Below, in pieces: positions 50,700 to 60,236 of a DNA stretch of 64,000 nucleotides (position 1 is the stretch's first letter; every line of letters starts with the position of its first letter). Location of the stretch: positions 1 through 64,000 of the forward strand of contig CANLWG010000008.1 in assembly GCA_947494715.1 (NCBI GenBank), read 5' to 3'. The DNA comes from an uncultured Flavobacteriaceae bacterium. Lineage in GTDB: Bacteria; Bacteroidota; Bacteroidia; Flavobacteriales; Flavobacteriaceae. A model generated the notes under the pieces. It was given only the letters and a program-made list of their open reading frames with translations, did not search any database and was not told the origin of the DNA. A program made the translations under genes and the position numbers.

Positions 50700-51113
50700 T
50701 TAGCCCAAGTTGTTGCCTTCATTGTCGGAAAGGGATTTTCTCCACTCCTTAAAAGACCGGCGAAAACTGCGTATTTCCTCTCGAAGAAGATTTAGGTATT
50801 CCTTTTCCCTTACCCCATCCTTTTCAAGCCCGGTACAATACGAATTGATGTTTCGTATCATGATATTGATGTACGTGGCACTTTTCAACCTTTCGGAAAG
50901 TGAACTTGAGGATTCTGCCTGGGCAATTTTTTGTGGGATAAGAATGGTATCGGTCAATAAAGAATCGGCAATAATATCCCTAAGACTGTTGGACTTATAC
51001 AACTTCAGCAAATCCTTGTTAAAGGATACATAGGAGGCAATCTCCCTGCTCATCTGACATAGTTCCAAGGCCTTTCTGTAGACAGGTAAACTTCTAAGGC
51101 TCTGATAGGACAT
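50700..51113 (-). CDS. Hypothetical four-helix-bundle-like protein
   Basis: 137 aa, predicted all-helical; SYQSLRSLPVYRKALELCQM resembles S23/four-helix-bundle proteins. Confidence 0.6.
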   Translation of the reverse strand: MSYQSLRSLPVYRKALELCQMSREIASYVSFNKDLLKLYKSNSLRDIIADSLLTDTILIPQKIAQAESSSSLSERLKSATYINIMIRNINSYCTGLEKDGVREKEYLNLLREEIRSFRRSFKEWRKSLSDNEGNNLG

Positions 51114-51167
51114 TATTTATTACACTAGCAATTTAATACCCTAAAGTTACAAACGTAAAATATAAGT

Positions 51168-51686
51168 TTGCTTTGGAATATAAAGCAATTTTGTAATTTT
51201 ACTTTTGATACTAATTTTTTTTACCAAGAAACTTTGAATACTAAGATAGATGATTTGAATTGGAAGATACTGGAGTGTCTTCAGCAAAATGCCCGTGAAT
51301 CCTTTGCCGATATTGGGAGGAAAGTAGGTCTTTCGCCACCCGCCGTTGCGGAGCGGGTAAAAAAGATGGAAGATGCCGGAATCCTAAAGGGCTATAAAGC
51401 GCTGGTCTCCCATTCCCGATCGGGCTATCAACTTAAGGCCATTATTACTTTGCGTGCATTTATGGGAAAACTAAAGCCATTCCTTGCAATGGTTGGCTCA
51501 CTTAATGAAGTCGTCAATTGTTACCGGATTACTGGGAACGAAAACATTGTGATGGAAGTAGTTTTAAAAGACCAATTCCATTTGGAAAAATTTATCGATA
51601 AATTAATTCAATATGGGGAGACCCGCACCCATATTGTTTTGTCACAGGTAGTTTCCTATGCTCCCCTGGAAAAGATTTCCTTTTAA
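51168..51686 (+). CDS. Lrp/AsnC family transcriptional regulator (start uncertain, possibly TTG near 51234)
   Basis: LNTKIDDLNWKILECLQQNARESFADIGRKVGLSPPAVAERVKKMEDAGILKGYKA. Confidence 0.9.
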   Translation: MLWNIKQFCNFTFDTNFFYQETLNTKIDDLNWKILECLQQNARESFADIGRKVGLSPPAVAERVKKMEDAGILKGYKALVSHSRSGYQLKAIITLRAFMGKLKPFLAMVGSLNEVVNCYRITGNENIVMEVVLKDQFHLEKFIDKLIQYGETRTHIVLSQVVSYAPLEKISF

Positions 51687-51767
51687 ACCACAATTTCAAG
51701 AAGTACTTCATTTGAAAAACAATTTTAATTATTTGTCCGTATCTTATTTAATCACTTATTTTATTTA

Positions 51768-52592
51768 ATGGAATTGGATAAACTAAACGAGTATTTCCAA
51801 ATAGCCGTTGATCAGGCCGTTTTTTATCTTCCACGAATTATTGCGGCGGGCTTCATTCTTTGGATAGGGTTCAAGGTGGTAAAGAAACTGGTACAGCTGA
51901 TTTCCACTGCCTTGAAAAAGACAGGCTTTTCTGAGACTTTAAGGCCTTTTTTATCTTCAACGGTCAGCATTATTCTAAAAGGCGCAGTTTTGTTTATCAT
52001 CGCTTCGATTCTGGGAGCGGACCTTACAGGGCTGATCGCTATTTTGGCAGCAGCCGGATTTGCCGTAGGAATGGCTTTGCAAGGCAGCTTGGGGAATTTT
52101 GCCTCCGGTATTTTGATATTGACCTTGAAACCCTACAAGATAGGGGATTGGATACAAGTGGAAGATAAATTTGGGCGTGTTGAGGAAATAGGTATTTTTA
52201 GTACCGATGTTTTGACGCCGGGAAACAAGATTTTAATCATTCCCAATTCCAAGGTTACGGATTCTGTAGTTACCAATTATTCTGAAAAGGGAATGATCCG
52301 TTTGGAATTGGAAGTTACTATGCCCTATGAGGAAAGTTTTCCCAAAGTAAAAGAAATAATATCAGCTGCACTTCAGGAGGTCCCTAAAATATTGGAAGCT
52401 CCAAGACCAGAAATAGGAATTCTCAATTTTGATTCACATAACATTCAGCTAATAATACGCCCCTATGTGCTTCCGGATGACTTTTGGGAAGTGACTTTCG
52501 CTGCCAATAAAGCAATAAAAAAGGCGTTTAATAGAAGCAACATAGCCGTTGCATATTCCGAGGGCATAGAAATTGGACGTATTGGGGAATAA
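51768..52592 (+). CDS. Small-conductance mechanosensitive channel (MscS family)
   Basis: 274 aa; LIAILAAAGFAVGMALQGSLGNFASGILILTLKPYKIGDWIQVEDKFGRVEEIGIFSTDVLTPGNKILIIPNSKV. Confidence 0.95.
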   Translation: MELDKLNEYFQIAVDQAVFYLPRIIAAGFILWIGFKVVKKLVQLISTALKKTGFSETLRPFLSSTVSIILKGAVLFIIASILGADLTGLIAILAAAGFAVGMALQGSLGNFASGILILTLKPYKIGDWIQVEDKFGRVEEIGIFSTDVLTPGNKILIIPNSKVTDSVVTNYSEKGMIRLELEVTMPYEESFPKVKEIISAALQEVPKILEAPRPEIGILNFDSHNIQLIIRPYVLPDDFWEVTFAANKAIKKAFNRSNIAVAYSEGIEIGRIGE

Positions 52593-52684
52593 TTTGTAAT
52601 AAAGGTATCGATTCGTATTTTTTTGAAACTAATTTCTACAACCCAAGGATTGGTTTTGGCCGGATTTTTGATGAAACATATGGT

Positions 52685-54097
52685 ATGAAGAGATTTTTAC
52701 TGTTCCTGGCTCTTGCTGTAGCTTTTACTTCGCATGCACAACGATTGGCCCTAAAAAAAGGAACCATTACCGATGGTATTAAGGTCAATGATACTATACC
52801 GGAAACTTTTGCCCTATACCTTCCCTCCAATTTTGATACTTCCAAGAAATGGCCTGTTATTTTTATCTACGATATGAAGGGCCGGGGGAAGCAAGCCCTA
52901 AGTATGTTTGCCGGTGCGGCGGAGGAGGAAGACTATATTTTGGCGGCCTCCAATAATATCAGGGATAGTCTGTCTATTTCACAAAATATCATGATTTCCA
53001 CCAGAATGTTCAATGCGGTTTCTTCAATGCTTCCTATACATACAAAACGAAGTTATACCGGTGGATTTTCCAATGGTGCGCGCTTTGCAAGTTTGGTACC
53101 CACATTTATTAAGAATGTCCAAGGTGTTATTTCTTGTGGCGCCACTGTTGCCAATACGGAGGTTTTGAGTAGCAAAAGGCCCTTTCAATTTATTGGGATC
53201 GTGGGAAATTCAGATTTTAATTATCCGGAGATGTTGGCCCTGGAAAAAACGTTGAACAAATTAAGATTTCCCAACCAACTTTTAATATTTGAAGGAGAGC
53301 ACCAATGGCCTACCCAAGAATATCTTTCCATGGCGATGGAATTTTTTACTTTGGCATCAATGGCAAAAGGAGATATTCCGAATGATAGAGCCTTTATAAA
53401 GGAAGTCTATGAAAAAGACCTTGTCCAAGTGAACAATTGGGTTACTTCCCAAAAGCCTTTGATTGCTAATGGACTATTGGATGAAGTGATTGATGTGTTC
53501 AGACCACATCTGAATGTTGATTCTTTGGCCAACAGCAAAAAGATTTTGAAAAGGAGTAAACTTTTTAAAGCGCAAAATCGAGATCAAAATGCCGTTTTTT
53601 TTAAGGAGACACTTATTAAGGAAGATTATACATATTATTTGGAAGAAGACATTCTTACCTATAATTACAATAATCTAGGTTGGTGGAATTACCAGATGGA
53701 AGAGCTAAAAAAGTTCGATAAAAGCGCAAAAGTGTTTGAGCGTCAAATGGGAAAACGGTTAAAAGGCTACGTCAACGCACTTATAGAAGATAATATTGAT
53801 ATGATAGGAGCGGAGAGAAATGTAGATCAAGAAGCCTTGTTTTTTTTATGGATGTTAAAGACCATTACGGATTCCAATGACTTTTCCTATTATTTAAAAG
53901 TAATTTCCGAAAGCTCAAAAATGGAGGATTATGGAACGGCATTGTTTTATTTGGAGGAACTCTTGAAGAATGGTTATCAAAACAAAAAAGAACTTTACAA
54001 TTTGGAAAATACCGCTCTGTTGCGAATTACACCGCAGTTTAATGAGATTGTGGAGAAATATTTGAAGGAGGCTAGGTATGACATTATTGATGAATAA
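52685..54097 (+). CDS. Secreted esterase-like (alpha/beta hydrolase fold) protein with helical C-terminal region
   Basis: 470 aa, signal peptide, ALYLPSNFDTSKKWPVIFIYDMKGRG; RSYTGGFSNGARFAS (G-x-S-x-G-like). Confidence 0.7.
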   Translation: MKRFLLFLALAVAFTSHAQRLALKKGTITDGIKVNDTIPETFALYLPSNFDTSKKWPVIFIYDMKGRGKQALSMFAGAAEEEDYILAASNNIRDSLSISQNIMISTRMFNAVSSMLPIHTKRSYTGGFSNGARFASLVPTFIKNVQGVISCGATVANTEVLSSKRPFQFIGIVGNSDFNYPEMLALEKTLNKLRFPNQLLIFEGEHQWPTQEYLSMAMEFFTLASMAKGDIPNDRAFIKEVYEKDLVQVNNWVTSQKPLIANGLLDEVIDVFRPHLNVDSLANSKKILKRSKLFKAQNRDQNAVFFKETLIKEDYTYYLEEDILTYNYNNLGWWNYQMEELKKFDKSAKVFERQMGKRLKGYVNALIEDNIDMIGAERNVDQEALFFLWMLKTITDSNDFSYYLKVISESSKMEDYGTALFYLEELLKNGYQNKKELYNLENTALLRITPQFNEIVEKYLKEARYDIIDE

Positions 54098-54167
54098 ACC
54101 TTGGAACCTCTTGCAAGTTCCAATCTATGACCAAGCCCTTGGCGATAGATTCCGCGATTTCCTTTCC

Positions 54168-54820
54168 TTACAATAATTCACATAGATAGAGCGCAGCCTC
54201 AAAACTTTTGGCACCTCCAGCGGAAGTTATGTATTTGCTGTCATGGACAAATAGCACTTCATCCTTTACCTGTAGATTTGGAAACATTTCTTTATAACGG
54301 CCAATATCACTTGGGAAAGTGGTAGAGGATACCTGGTCCAGCAGTCCAGCTTTGGCCAATACAAAGGCACCATCGCAGTGAGAGGTCATGAATAGGGCAT
54401 CCCGATCCACACGTTTCACGAAATTCAACATAACCGTATCCTTTAAATCCGTGTCCAGATGATGTTCCGCACTGGGTACTACCAAAATGTCAATTTTGGG
54501 AAGGGAATCTCTGGTGTAATCTAGATCGGGTATATCCGTAGACCTTCAAAAGTGGTTATAGGTTCCAAAGTATTTGCCACGGTAAAGGTGTTCATTGCCC
54601 TTATACCTTTTCGATATTGAGTGTGTTGAAAAATATCAAAAGGAGCAGTAAATTCTGTATTATAAGTACCATCCATAACTAAAAAGGCTACATTGTATCT
54701 ATCTGGCTCGAGTTTTGGCGTTATCCGTCCAATTTCAGTTTGTTGAGTTTTTGAAGTTTTAGTCTCATCGCATGATCCAAGGGCCAATGCTAAAATCAAT
54801 ATACCGTATATTTTGACCAT
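54168..54820 (-). pseudogene. DJ-1/PfpI-like lipoprotein split by a single-nucleotide frameshift
   Basis: ORF 54521..54820 (RYNVAFLVMDGTYNTEFTAPFDIFQ...TFEGLRIYPI*) continues in another frame as (PDLDYTRDSLPKID)ILVVPSAEHHLDT...FMTSHCDGAFVLAKAGLL...YITSAGGAKSFEAALYLCE (54168..~54530). Confidence 0.8.
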
Positions 54821-54903
54821 AGATTTTAATTTATGACAATGTACAACCGTTGGATTAAAGTACGAATTCTTAAAATTGTATTTTTGGACAAACCTTTAGT
54901 GAA

Positions 54904-55554
54904 ATGCGATTGTATACCTTTATTTTAATTTGTTTTCTTCTTAGTTGCAAGCAGGGGAAAAGATACCATGACCTATCCCTACAAGAGAATAACGGGATTC
55001 AGCTCGATGCGATTCAGGATATTTTGAATTTTCAAAATGAACTGAATGAGGAATTCAAAGACCCGGAGGTTTCGCCTTTACCGGATAGGTATCGCAAGAA
55101 TTTTGAAAGTTTGGATTTTTTTGCACCGGATACCAACCTCATTGTGCAAGCCAAATTGATCCGTACTCCGGAAGCCTTGCCTTTTTTGATGCCCACTACT
55201 ACGGATAGGAAATCCAAGGAAGTGGTATACGGCATTGCCCATTTTTCGTTGAACGGAAAAAAGCATGAGTTGGAGATCTATCAAAATCCGGAATTGATGC
55301 TTCAGGAAGGCTATGAGAATTATCTCTTTTTACCTTTTACGGACGAAACCAATGGCGAAGAAACGTACACCGGTGGACGATATATCGATTTACGGATTCC
55401 AAGGGGAGATACCATAGTCGTTGATTTCAATAGGGCCTACAACCCGTATTGTGCCTATAACAAAAAATATTCCTGTCCCATAGTGCCGAGTATCAATGCT
55501 TTGGATGTCAAAGTTTTAGCCGGTGTAAAAGAGTTTAGGCCGGATACCAAATAA
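54904..55554 (+). CDS. DUF1684-type lipoprotein
   Basis: 216 aa; YGIAHFSLNGKKHELEIYQNPE...LFLPFTDETNGEETYTGGRYIDLRIPRGDTIVVDFNRAYNPYCAYNKKYSCPIVP. Confidence 0.9.
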   Translation: MRLYTFILICFLLSCKQGKRYHDLSLQENNGIQLDAIQDILNFQNELNEEFKDPEVSPLPDRYRKNFESLDFFAPDTNLIVQAKLIRTPEALPFLMPTTTDRKSKEVVYGIAHFSLNGKKHELEIYQNPELMLQEGYENYLFLPFTDETNGEETYTGGRYIDLRIPRGDTIVVDFNRAYNPYCAYNKKYSCPIVPSINALDVKVLAGVKEFRPDTK

Positions 55555-55625
55555 AAAGAACCCCGACATTGCTGCCAGGGCCTTCGATTGCTCGAAATAT
55601 ATAAATAAATCAACCAATTAAATGC

Positions 55626-56687
55626 TTAGAACTGATAGATAGCTGCAAGTACAAAAGAAGACAAGCTACTTATTGGTTCTCCATCAGAATCTAAAAATGG
55701 ATCTTCGGATGCACTATCCAAGCGTAGTTCGGGCTTGATAATCAAATCACCTATAGTCGCACTACCCGTTAGGGTAACGGCAAAAACACTGGCATCTCCA
55801 TCGGCATCATTCGCTCCAATTGCACCAAAGAAATCAGTTTCGGTGAAATATTCCCCCCTAAGGCCAATAGTAAAGTTTTCAGAAGTAGCCAATTGGGGAT
55901 AAAGAGCTACCCCGGCAAAATCTCCAATTCCGTCATCCTCGTCGCCACTAAAGTAAGCCGCATTTATTCCCAAGAAAAAATCGTCAGAAACATTAAAACC
56001 ACCTGTGTAGTCAACTTCAAAAGAACCATTATCGATTAGTAGGTTTAAGTACTGGTCGCTATAACCTAATTGCAAACCGTAGGCATATTGCCCAACTGGA
56101 TTAAACTCCGTCAAATCAGTGGGATTCATTATTGCCAACATCAAACTAAAATCGTCGGATAATGCAAAATCAGCTTTTAAACCGGTATGGCTAAATGGCC
56201 CGTAGGAGAACAAATAAGATGTACTATAATTAAAATTCGCTGAAGGTGAGATAACCTCATAGCCCAAAAAAGTGTTGAAATTACCAAAGGTCAAGGTCAC
56301 CGATTCACTTACATTCCAATAAGCGTATAATTGGTTTACAATATCTCCTGTTGCAGAATACATTGGAGAGGCAAAGACGGCATCTGTTCCCCTAGGTCCA
56401 AAAACCAAATCGGCGACAAAGCCCACTTTTCTCCCTTCATAGGAGGCAATTACATTGGCCATACCTAAGGCAAAACCTGGCAAGTTGGCAAATGAGCTAC
56501 CAGGAGCTGAGTAGTTCTCACCAGAGTTTGCAGAATTAAGATTGGCTCTGTAATAAGCATCAACTGTACCACTAAAGGAAAACTTTTTTTCTTCTTCTTC
56601 GTCTTGGGCAAAAGATAATGCTCCAACGAGCATAATAGCCAAAAGAACTATTTTTTTTACGAAATTTGTATTTGTAATCGTTTTCAT
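55626..56687 (-). CDS. Outer-membrane porin-like beta-barrel protein
   Basis: ORF 55626..56798; ATG at 56687 (MKTITNTNFVKKIVLLAIMLVGALSFAQ); FSFSGTVDAYYRANLN..., barrel-like alternation, C-terminal aromatic (AAIYQF). Confidence 0.85.
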   Translation of the reverse strand: MKTITNTNFVKKIVLLAIMLVGALSFAQDEEEEKKFSFSGTVDAYYRANLNSANSGENYSAPGSSFANLPGFALGMANVIASYEGRKVGFVADLVFGPRGTDAVFASPMYSATGDIVNQLYAYWNVSESVTLTFGNFNTFLGYEVISPSANFNYSTSYLFSYGPFSHTGLKADFALSDDFSLMLAIMNPTDLTEFNPVGQYAYGLQLGYSDQYLNLLIDNGSFEVDYTGGFNVSDDFFLGINAAYFSGDEDDGIGDFAGVALYPQLATSENFTIGLRGEYFTETDFFGAIGANDADGDASVFAVTLTGSATIGDLIIKPELRLDSASEDPFLDSDGEPISSLSSFVLAAIYQF

Positions 56688-56803
56688 AAGTTTAGATTTT
56701 AGATATCCCAAAGGGATTTTTGTATTGATTGATTTAAACTTTTTTGAAAAAGGTTCTAATAACGGAGCGTTCTGCCAAACGCTCCGTTTCCTTCTCATTT
56801 TAA

Positions 56804-58036
56804 TTAGTCATTTGTGAAATCAGGGTAAGCGTCCATACCATGTTCGTGGAGATCCAAACCTTCTACTTCTTCTTCTTTGGATACTCTTAGACCCATGATA
56901 GCTTTTAATGCGCCTAGGATAATTAGGGAAGTCACAACACAGAATGCTCCAATAATAAGCACACCGTACAACTGCGTCATAAATTGACCTCCTCCGGCCA
57001 TAGATCCAAAAATACCAACGGCCAAGGTTCCCCAGATACCACAGATTAAGTGAACGGTAACGGCACCCACGGGATCGTCCAACTTTAGTCTATCTATAAG
57101 GGCTACACCTCCCACGATAATGAGGCCGGCAATAAAACCGATTACCACAGCTTCGTTAGGAGACATAAGGTCCGCACCTGCGGTTATACCTACCAACCCT
57201 CCAAGGATTCCGTTAAGGAACATGGTCAAATCCAAATTTTTATAGAGTACGGTGGAAAGGAAAAAGGCACCAATACCTCCTGCCGCCGCTGCAAGGCATG
57301 TGGTAACCAATACCAGGGAAGTCAATTCCGGATCTGCGGAAAGTACGGACCCTCCGTTAAATCCGAACCAACCCAACCACAGAATAAGAACACCTGCAGT
57401 TGCCATGGGTATGCTATGGCCTGGAATTGCCTTAGGCTTTCCATCTTCCCCAAATTTGCCTATTCTGGCACCTAACAAGGCTATGGCCATCAATGCGGCC
57501 CATCCTCCGACGGAATGTACCAAGGTAGATCCCGCAAAGTCATAGAATCCCCAAGAATCCAAGAAACCACCGCCCCATTTCCAAGCACCTACAATAGGAT
57601 AAACCAATCCGACATAGATAACTGTGAAGATCATAAAGGAACCAATTTTAATACGCTCGGCTACGGCTCCCGATACGATGGTAGCTGCTGTGGCCGCGAA
57701 CATCCCTTGGAAAAGGAAATCCGTCCACCAAGTATATCCTCCGTCCGCATAGTCGGGAGTCATACCACCATCTGGGGCTCCGATTCCAAAACCTGCGAAT
57801 TTTAGAAAACCCGAATCCCCATCTTCAAAACCAGGGTACATTAAATTGAAGCCCCATGCGTAATATAGCAATAGGCCCACTGTGATAATAAAGATATTCT
57901 TGAAGAGAATATTGATCGTATTCTTTTGTCGGGTCAAACCAATCTCCAAAAAGGCAAAACCCGTATGCATGAAAAATACCAAGGCCGTAGCCAACATCAT
58001 CCATACATTATTTGCTGTAAATAATCCTGCGTCCAT
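56804..58036 (-). CDS. amtB: Ammonium transporter
   Basis: 410 aa; FAFLEIGLTRQKNTINILFKNI, DFAGSTLVHSVGGWAALM, ILWLGWFGFNGGS. Confidence 0.97.
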   Translation of the reverse strand: MDAGLFTANNVWMMLATALVFFMHTGFAFLEIGLTRQKNTINILFKNIFIITVGLLLYYAWGFNLMYPGFEDGDSGFLKFAGFGIGAPDGGMTPDYADGGYTWWTDFLFQGMFAATAATIVSGAVAERIKIGSFMIFTVIYVGLVYPIVGAWKWGGGFLDSWGFYDFAGSTLVHSVGGWAALMAIALLGARIGKFGEDGKPKAIPGHSIPMATAGVLILWLGWFGFNGGSVLSADPELTSLVLVTTCLAAAAGGIGAFFLSTVLYKNLDLTMFLNGILGGLVGITAGADLMSPNEAVVIGFIAGLIIVGGVALIDRLKLDDPVGAVTVHLICGIWGTLAVGIFGSMAGGGQFMTQLYGVLIIGAFCVVTSLIILGALKAIMGLRVSKEEEVEGLDLHEHGMDAYPDFTND

Positions 58037-58064
58037 TTTATAATACGTTTAGTTAGTTTAAAGT

Positions 58065-58403
58065 TTAGTTTATTCCCGCTTGTCCGTTTTCTTTCGTACG
58101 TATCCTATAGGCCTCTATAACCTCGGATACAAATATTTTACCGTCCCCTACATTGCCTGTATAGGCCGATTCCAGGATGGCATCTACCGTACGCTCCAAA
58201 AACTCGTCCGAGATTACTATGGATAAGTACCTTCTTTGTATATCGGTAGTACTATAGGAAATACCACGGTATACATGTCCTTGTTTTTCATTTCCAACCC
58301 CAGTTACATCCCAGTAACTAAAGAAGTTGACCTCAATTTGATGTAATGCATCCTTGACATCATCAAATTTGGATTTTCTGATAATTGCTTCGACTTGTTT
58401 CAT
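58065..58403 (-). CDS. glnK: P-II family nitrogen regulator
   Basis: 112 aa; MKQVEAIIRKSKFDDVKDALHQIEV, YTGNVGDGKIFVSEVIEAYRIRTKENGQAGI. Confidence 0.95.
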   Translation of the reverse strand: MKQVEAIIRKSKFDDVKDALHQIEVNFFSYWDVTGVGNEKQGHVYRGISYSTTDIQRRYLSIVISDEFLERTVDAILESAYTGNVGDGKIFVSEVIEAYRIRTKENGQAGIN

Positions 58404-58452
58404 TGTTGATTTAATTATTTATATCGTCAAATATATTGTTAAAAAAATCATA

Positions 58453-58474
58453 ACCCCAAAAAAATAGGGGGTAT
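58453..58474. promoter_or_regulatory. Putative operator ACCCC-N11-GGGTAT (site 2, upstream of glnK)
   Basis: ACCCCAAAAAAATAGGGGGTAT, identical flanks and spacing to site 1. Confidence 0.55.
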
Positions 58475-58504
58475 GTTACTAATTTTTATGAGTATATTAA
58501 TTTA

Positions 58505-58526
58505 ACCCCATAAATTTTATGGGTAT
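58505..58526. promoter_or_regulatory. Putative operator ACCCC-N11-GGGTAT (site 3, upstream of glnK)
   Basis: ACCCCATAAATTTTATGGGTAT; 52 bp from site 2. Confidence 0.55.
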
Positions 58527-58697
58527 GTGTCAAATAAACATAAAAAAATGAAAATTTGAATTGATAACGGATAAGTGATCTATGCTTTTTTGAAAGAAAT
58601 TATAAAAAAGGAAGTTTTTTTTAAGAAATCTTCAACAAATTACCCAAAATCGAAAAGAATGTTAAAAATAAATAAAAGTATTGGCGTATTGTTGTAT

Positions 58698-59069
58698 TTA
58701 TAACAATCTGGCTAGCCATAGGCCCAAGGCAATGGCGAAGATGCCAATAACGATACTGGACAAGGTATAAAGCGAAAAATGAAAAAGTTCTCCTGTACTA
58801 AGAAGTGAGTGCTTTTCAAAGGCAAAAGCGGAGAAGGTAGTGAAGCCACCGCAGAACCCTGTGGCCAACACCAATATTTGATTTTGGGTAAGATAATCAC
58901 CTTTTAAGGATAGCCCTAAGACAAGTCCCATGAGCAGACACCCCACAATATTGACCAAGAAGGTCCCTAAAAAAAAGTATTGAAAATAATCGTTGAAGAT
59001 TTTGGAGATAAGATACCTGAGCATGCTCCCAACACCACCTCCCAAAAAAACAAGAAGAAGTTGTTTCAT
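58698..59069 (-). CDS. crcB: Fluoride efflux transporter CrcB
   Basis: ORF 58698..59075; GGGVGSMLRYLIS, GTFLVNIVGCLLMG, ATGFCGGFTTFSAFAFE. Confidence 0.93.
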   Translation of the reverse strand: MKQLLLVFLGGGVGSMLRYLISKIFNDYFQYFFLGTFLVNIVGCLLMGLVLGLSLKGDYLTQNQILVLATGFCGGFTTFSAFAFEKHSLLSTGELFHFSLYTLSSIVIGIFAIALGLWLARLL

Positions 59070-59085
59070 ACCCAAAGGTAAAAAA

Positions 59086-59265
59086 CTAAACGGCTTTCTT
59101 ATACTTGGTAGAGGCCGAATCTATAGGATAGATTTTTGAGGTAGCAGAAGTCTTGGCATTCCCTTTTGATTTTTTCATTTGTTGGCTTACACTGCCAAGA
59201 CTAAAAATCATCATCAATGCGTTGATTCCGATTAAGACAAATAATATGGTAAAAAAAGTTGTCAT
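59086..59265 (-). CDS. Small membrane protein (59 aa), missed by the 60-aa cutoff
   Basis: MTTFFTILFVLIGINALMMIFSLGSVSQQMKKSKGNAKTSATSKIYPIDSASTKYKKAV*, single TM helix, immediately upstream of crcB. Confidence 0.6.
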   Translation of the reverse strand: MTTFFTILFVLIGINALMMIFSLGSVSQQMKKSKGNAKTSATSKIYPIDSASTKYKKAV

Positions 59266-59383
59266 TTAAAATTGCCCCTTTTAGATAATTAACGCAAAAT
59301 TACGTCATTTGTTATCTTAAACGAAGAAAATTGAAAAAATGTTGTCAGAATAAACATTTTTGTGGCGAATTCAATTTTTAAAG

Positions 59384-59572
59384 TCAATTTTTAAGAAAGA
59401 ACTTAATACAGAAAAGAATTATTATGAATACTACGAAGCCTATAGCCACCCATTGGACTCCCTTGTAATTCTTAAGATGTAATTTTTTATCCTGCTTATA
59501 TGATTTAATTATGAGAATAGTGAATAAAATGATGAAAAGTAGTGCAAAAATCACTTGCCCGGTGCTGAACAT
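59384..59572 (-). CDS. Small hypothetical membrane protein (two TM helices)
   Basis: 62 aa, MFSTGQVIFALLFIILFTILIIKSYKQDKKLHLKNYKGVQWVAIGFVVFIIILFCIKFFLKN. Confidence 0.6.
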   Translation of the reverse strand: MFSTGQVIFALLFIILFTILIIKSYKQDKKLHLKNYKGVQWVAIGFVVFIIILFCIKFFLKN

Positions 59573-59613
59573 ATACCGTATTTTTATACAAAGCTAACGT
59601 AAAAAGAATAGGA

Positions 59614-60000
59614 ATGAAAAGTAAAATCGGCGCAGTTGAACAGTTTCATAAATCTTTTGGCCTAGGGGTTTCCCATACCCTGAAAGCTAATTTGGGCGTA
59701 GATAAGAACCTTCTTAGGTTTAACCTTATGGACGAAGAGAATCGCGAATATCTAGAAGCTGCTACTGCGGATGATTTAACCGAAGTGGCCGATGCCCTAG
59801 GGGATATGCTCTATATTCTTTGTGGCACCATTTTAGAACATGGAATGCAACATAAGATAGAGGAGGTATTTGAGGAAATACAGCGCAGCAATATGAGCAA
59901 ATTGGGAGCAGATGGTAAGCCTATTTATCGCGAAGATGGTAAAGTCCTTAAGGGCCCCAATTACTTTAAACCGGATATCCAAGGGGTCTTGGATCGTTGA
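59614..60000 (+). CDS. Nucleoside triphosphate pyrophosphohydrolase-like (PRA-PH/MazG-superfamily) protein
   Basis: 128 aa; DEENREYLEAATADDLTEVADALGDMLYILCGTILEHG...NMSKLGADGKPIYREDGKVLKGPNYFKPDI. Confidence 0.88.
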   Translation: MKSKIGAVEQFHKSFGLGVSHTLKANLGVDKNLLRFNLMDEENREYLEAATADDLTEVADALGDMLYILCGTILEHGMQHKIEEVFEEIQRSNMSKLGADGKPIYREDGKVLKGPNYFKPDIQGVLDR

Positions 60001-60236
60001 GATTACCTGTTTTTGTAGGCTTATGAAATCTATTGAAAACCTCTTTTGGTGGCTTTTATCTCTGTTTTACGAAGAACATTCGTGATAAACTTCGAAGTAT
60101 TACCGGTTATCCTCTCGAATTTTTATCAAGATAACAATTAGAATGAAATCCAAGGATTTAAAAGGAAAGTTTGAGTAGTAACCTTGGGAGAGCCCAATCT
60201 ATACCTTGATTATTATAAAATTGGTGTTTCCGGTTT

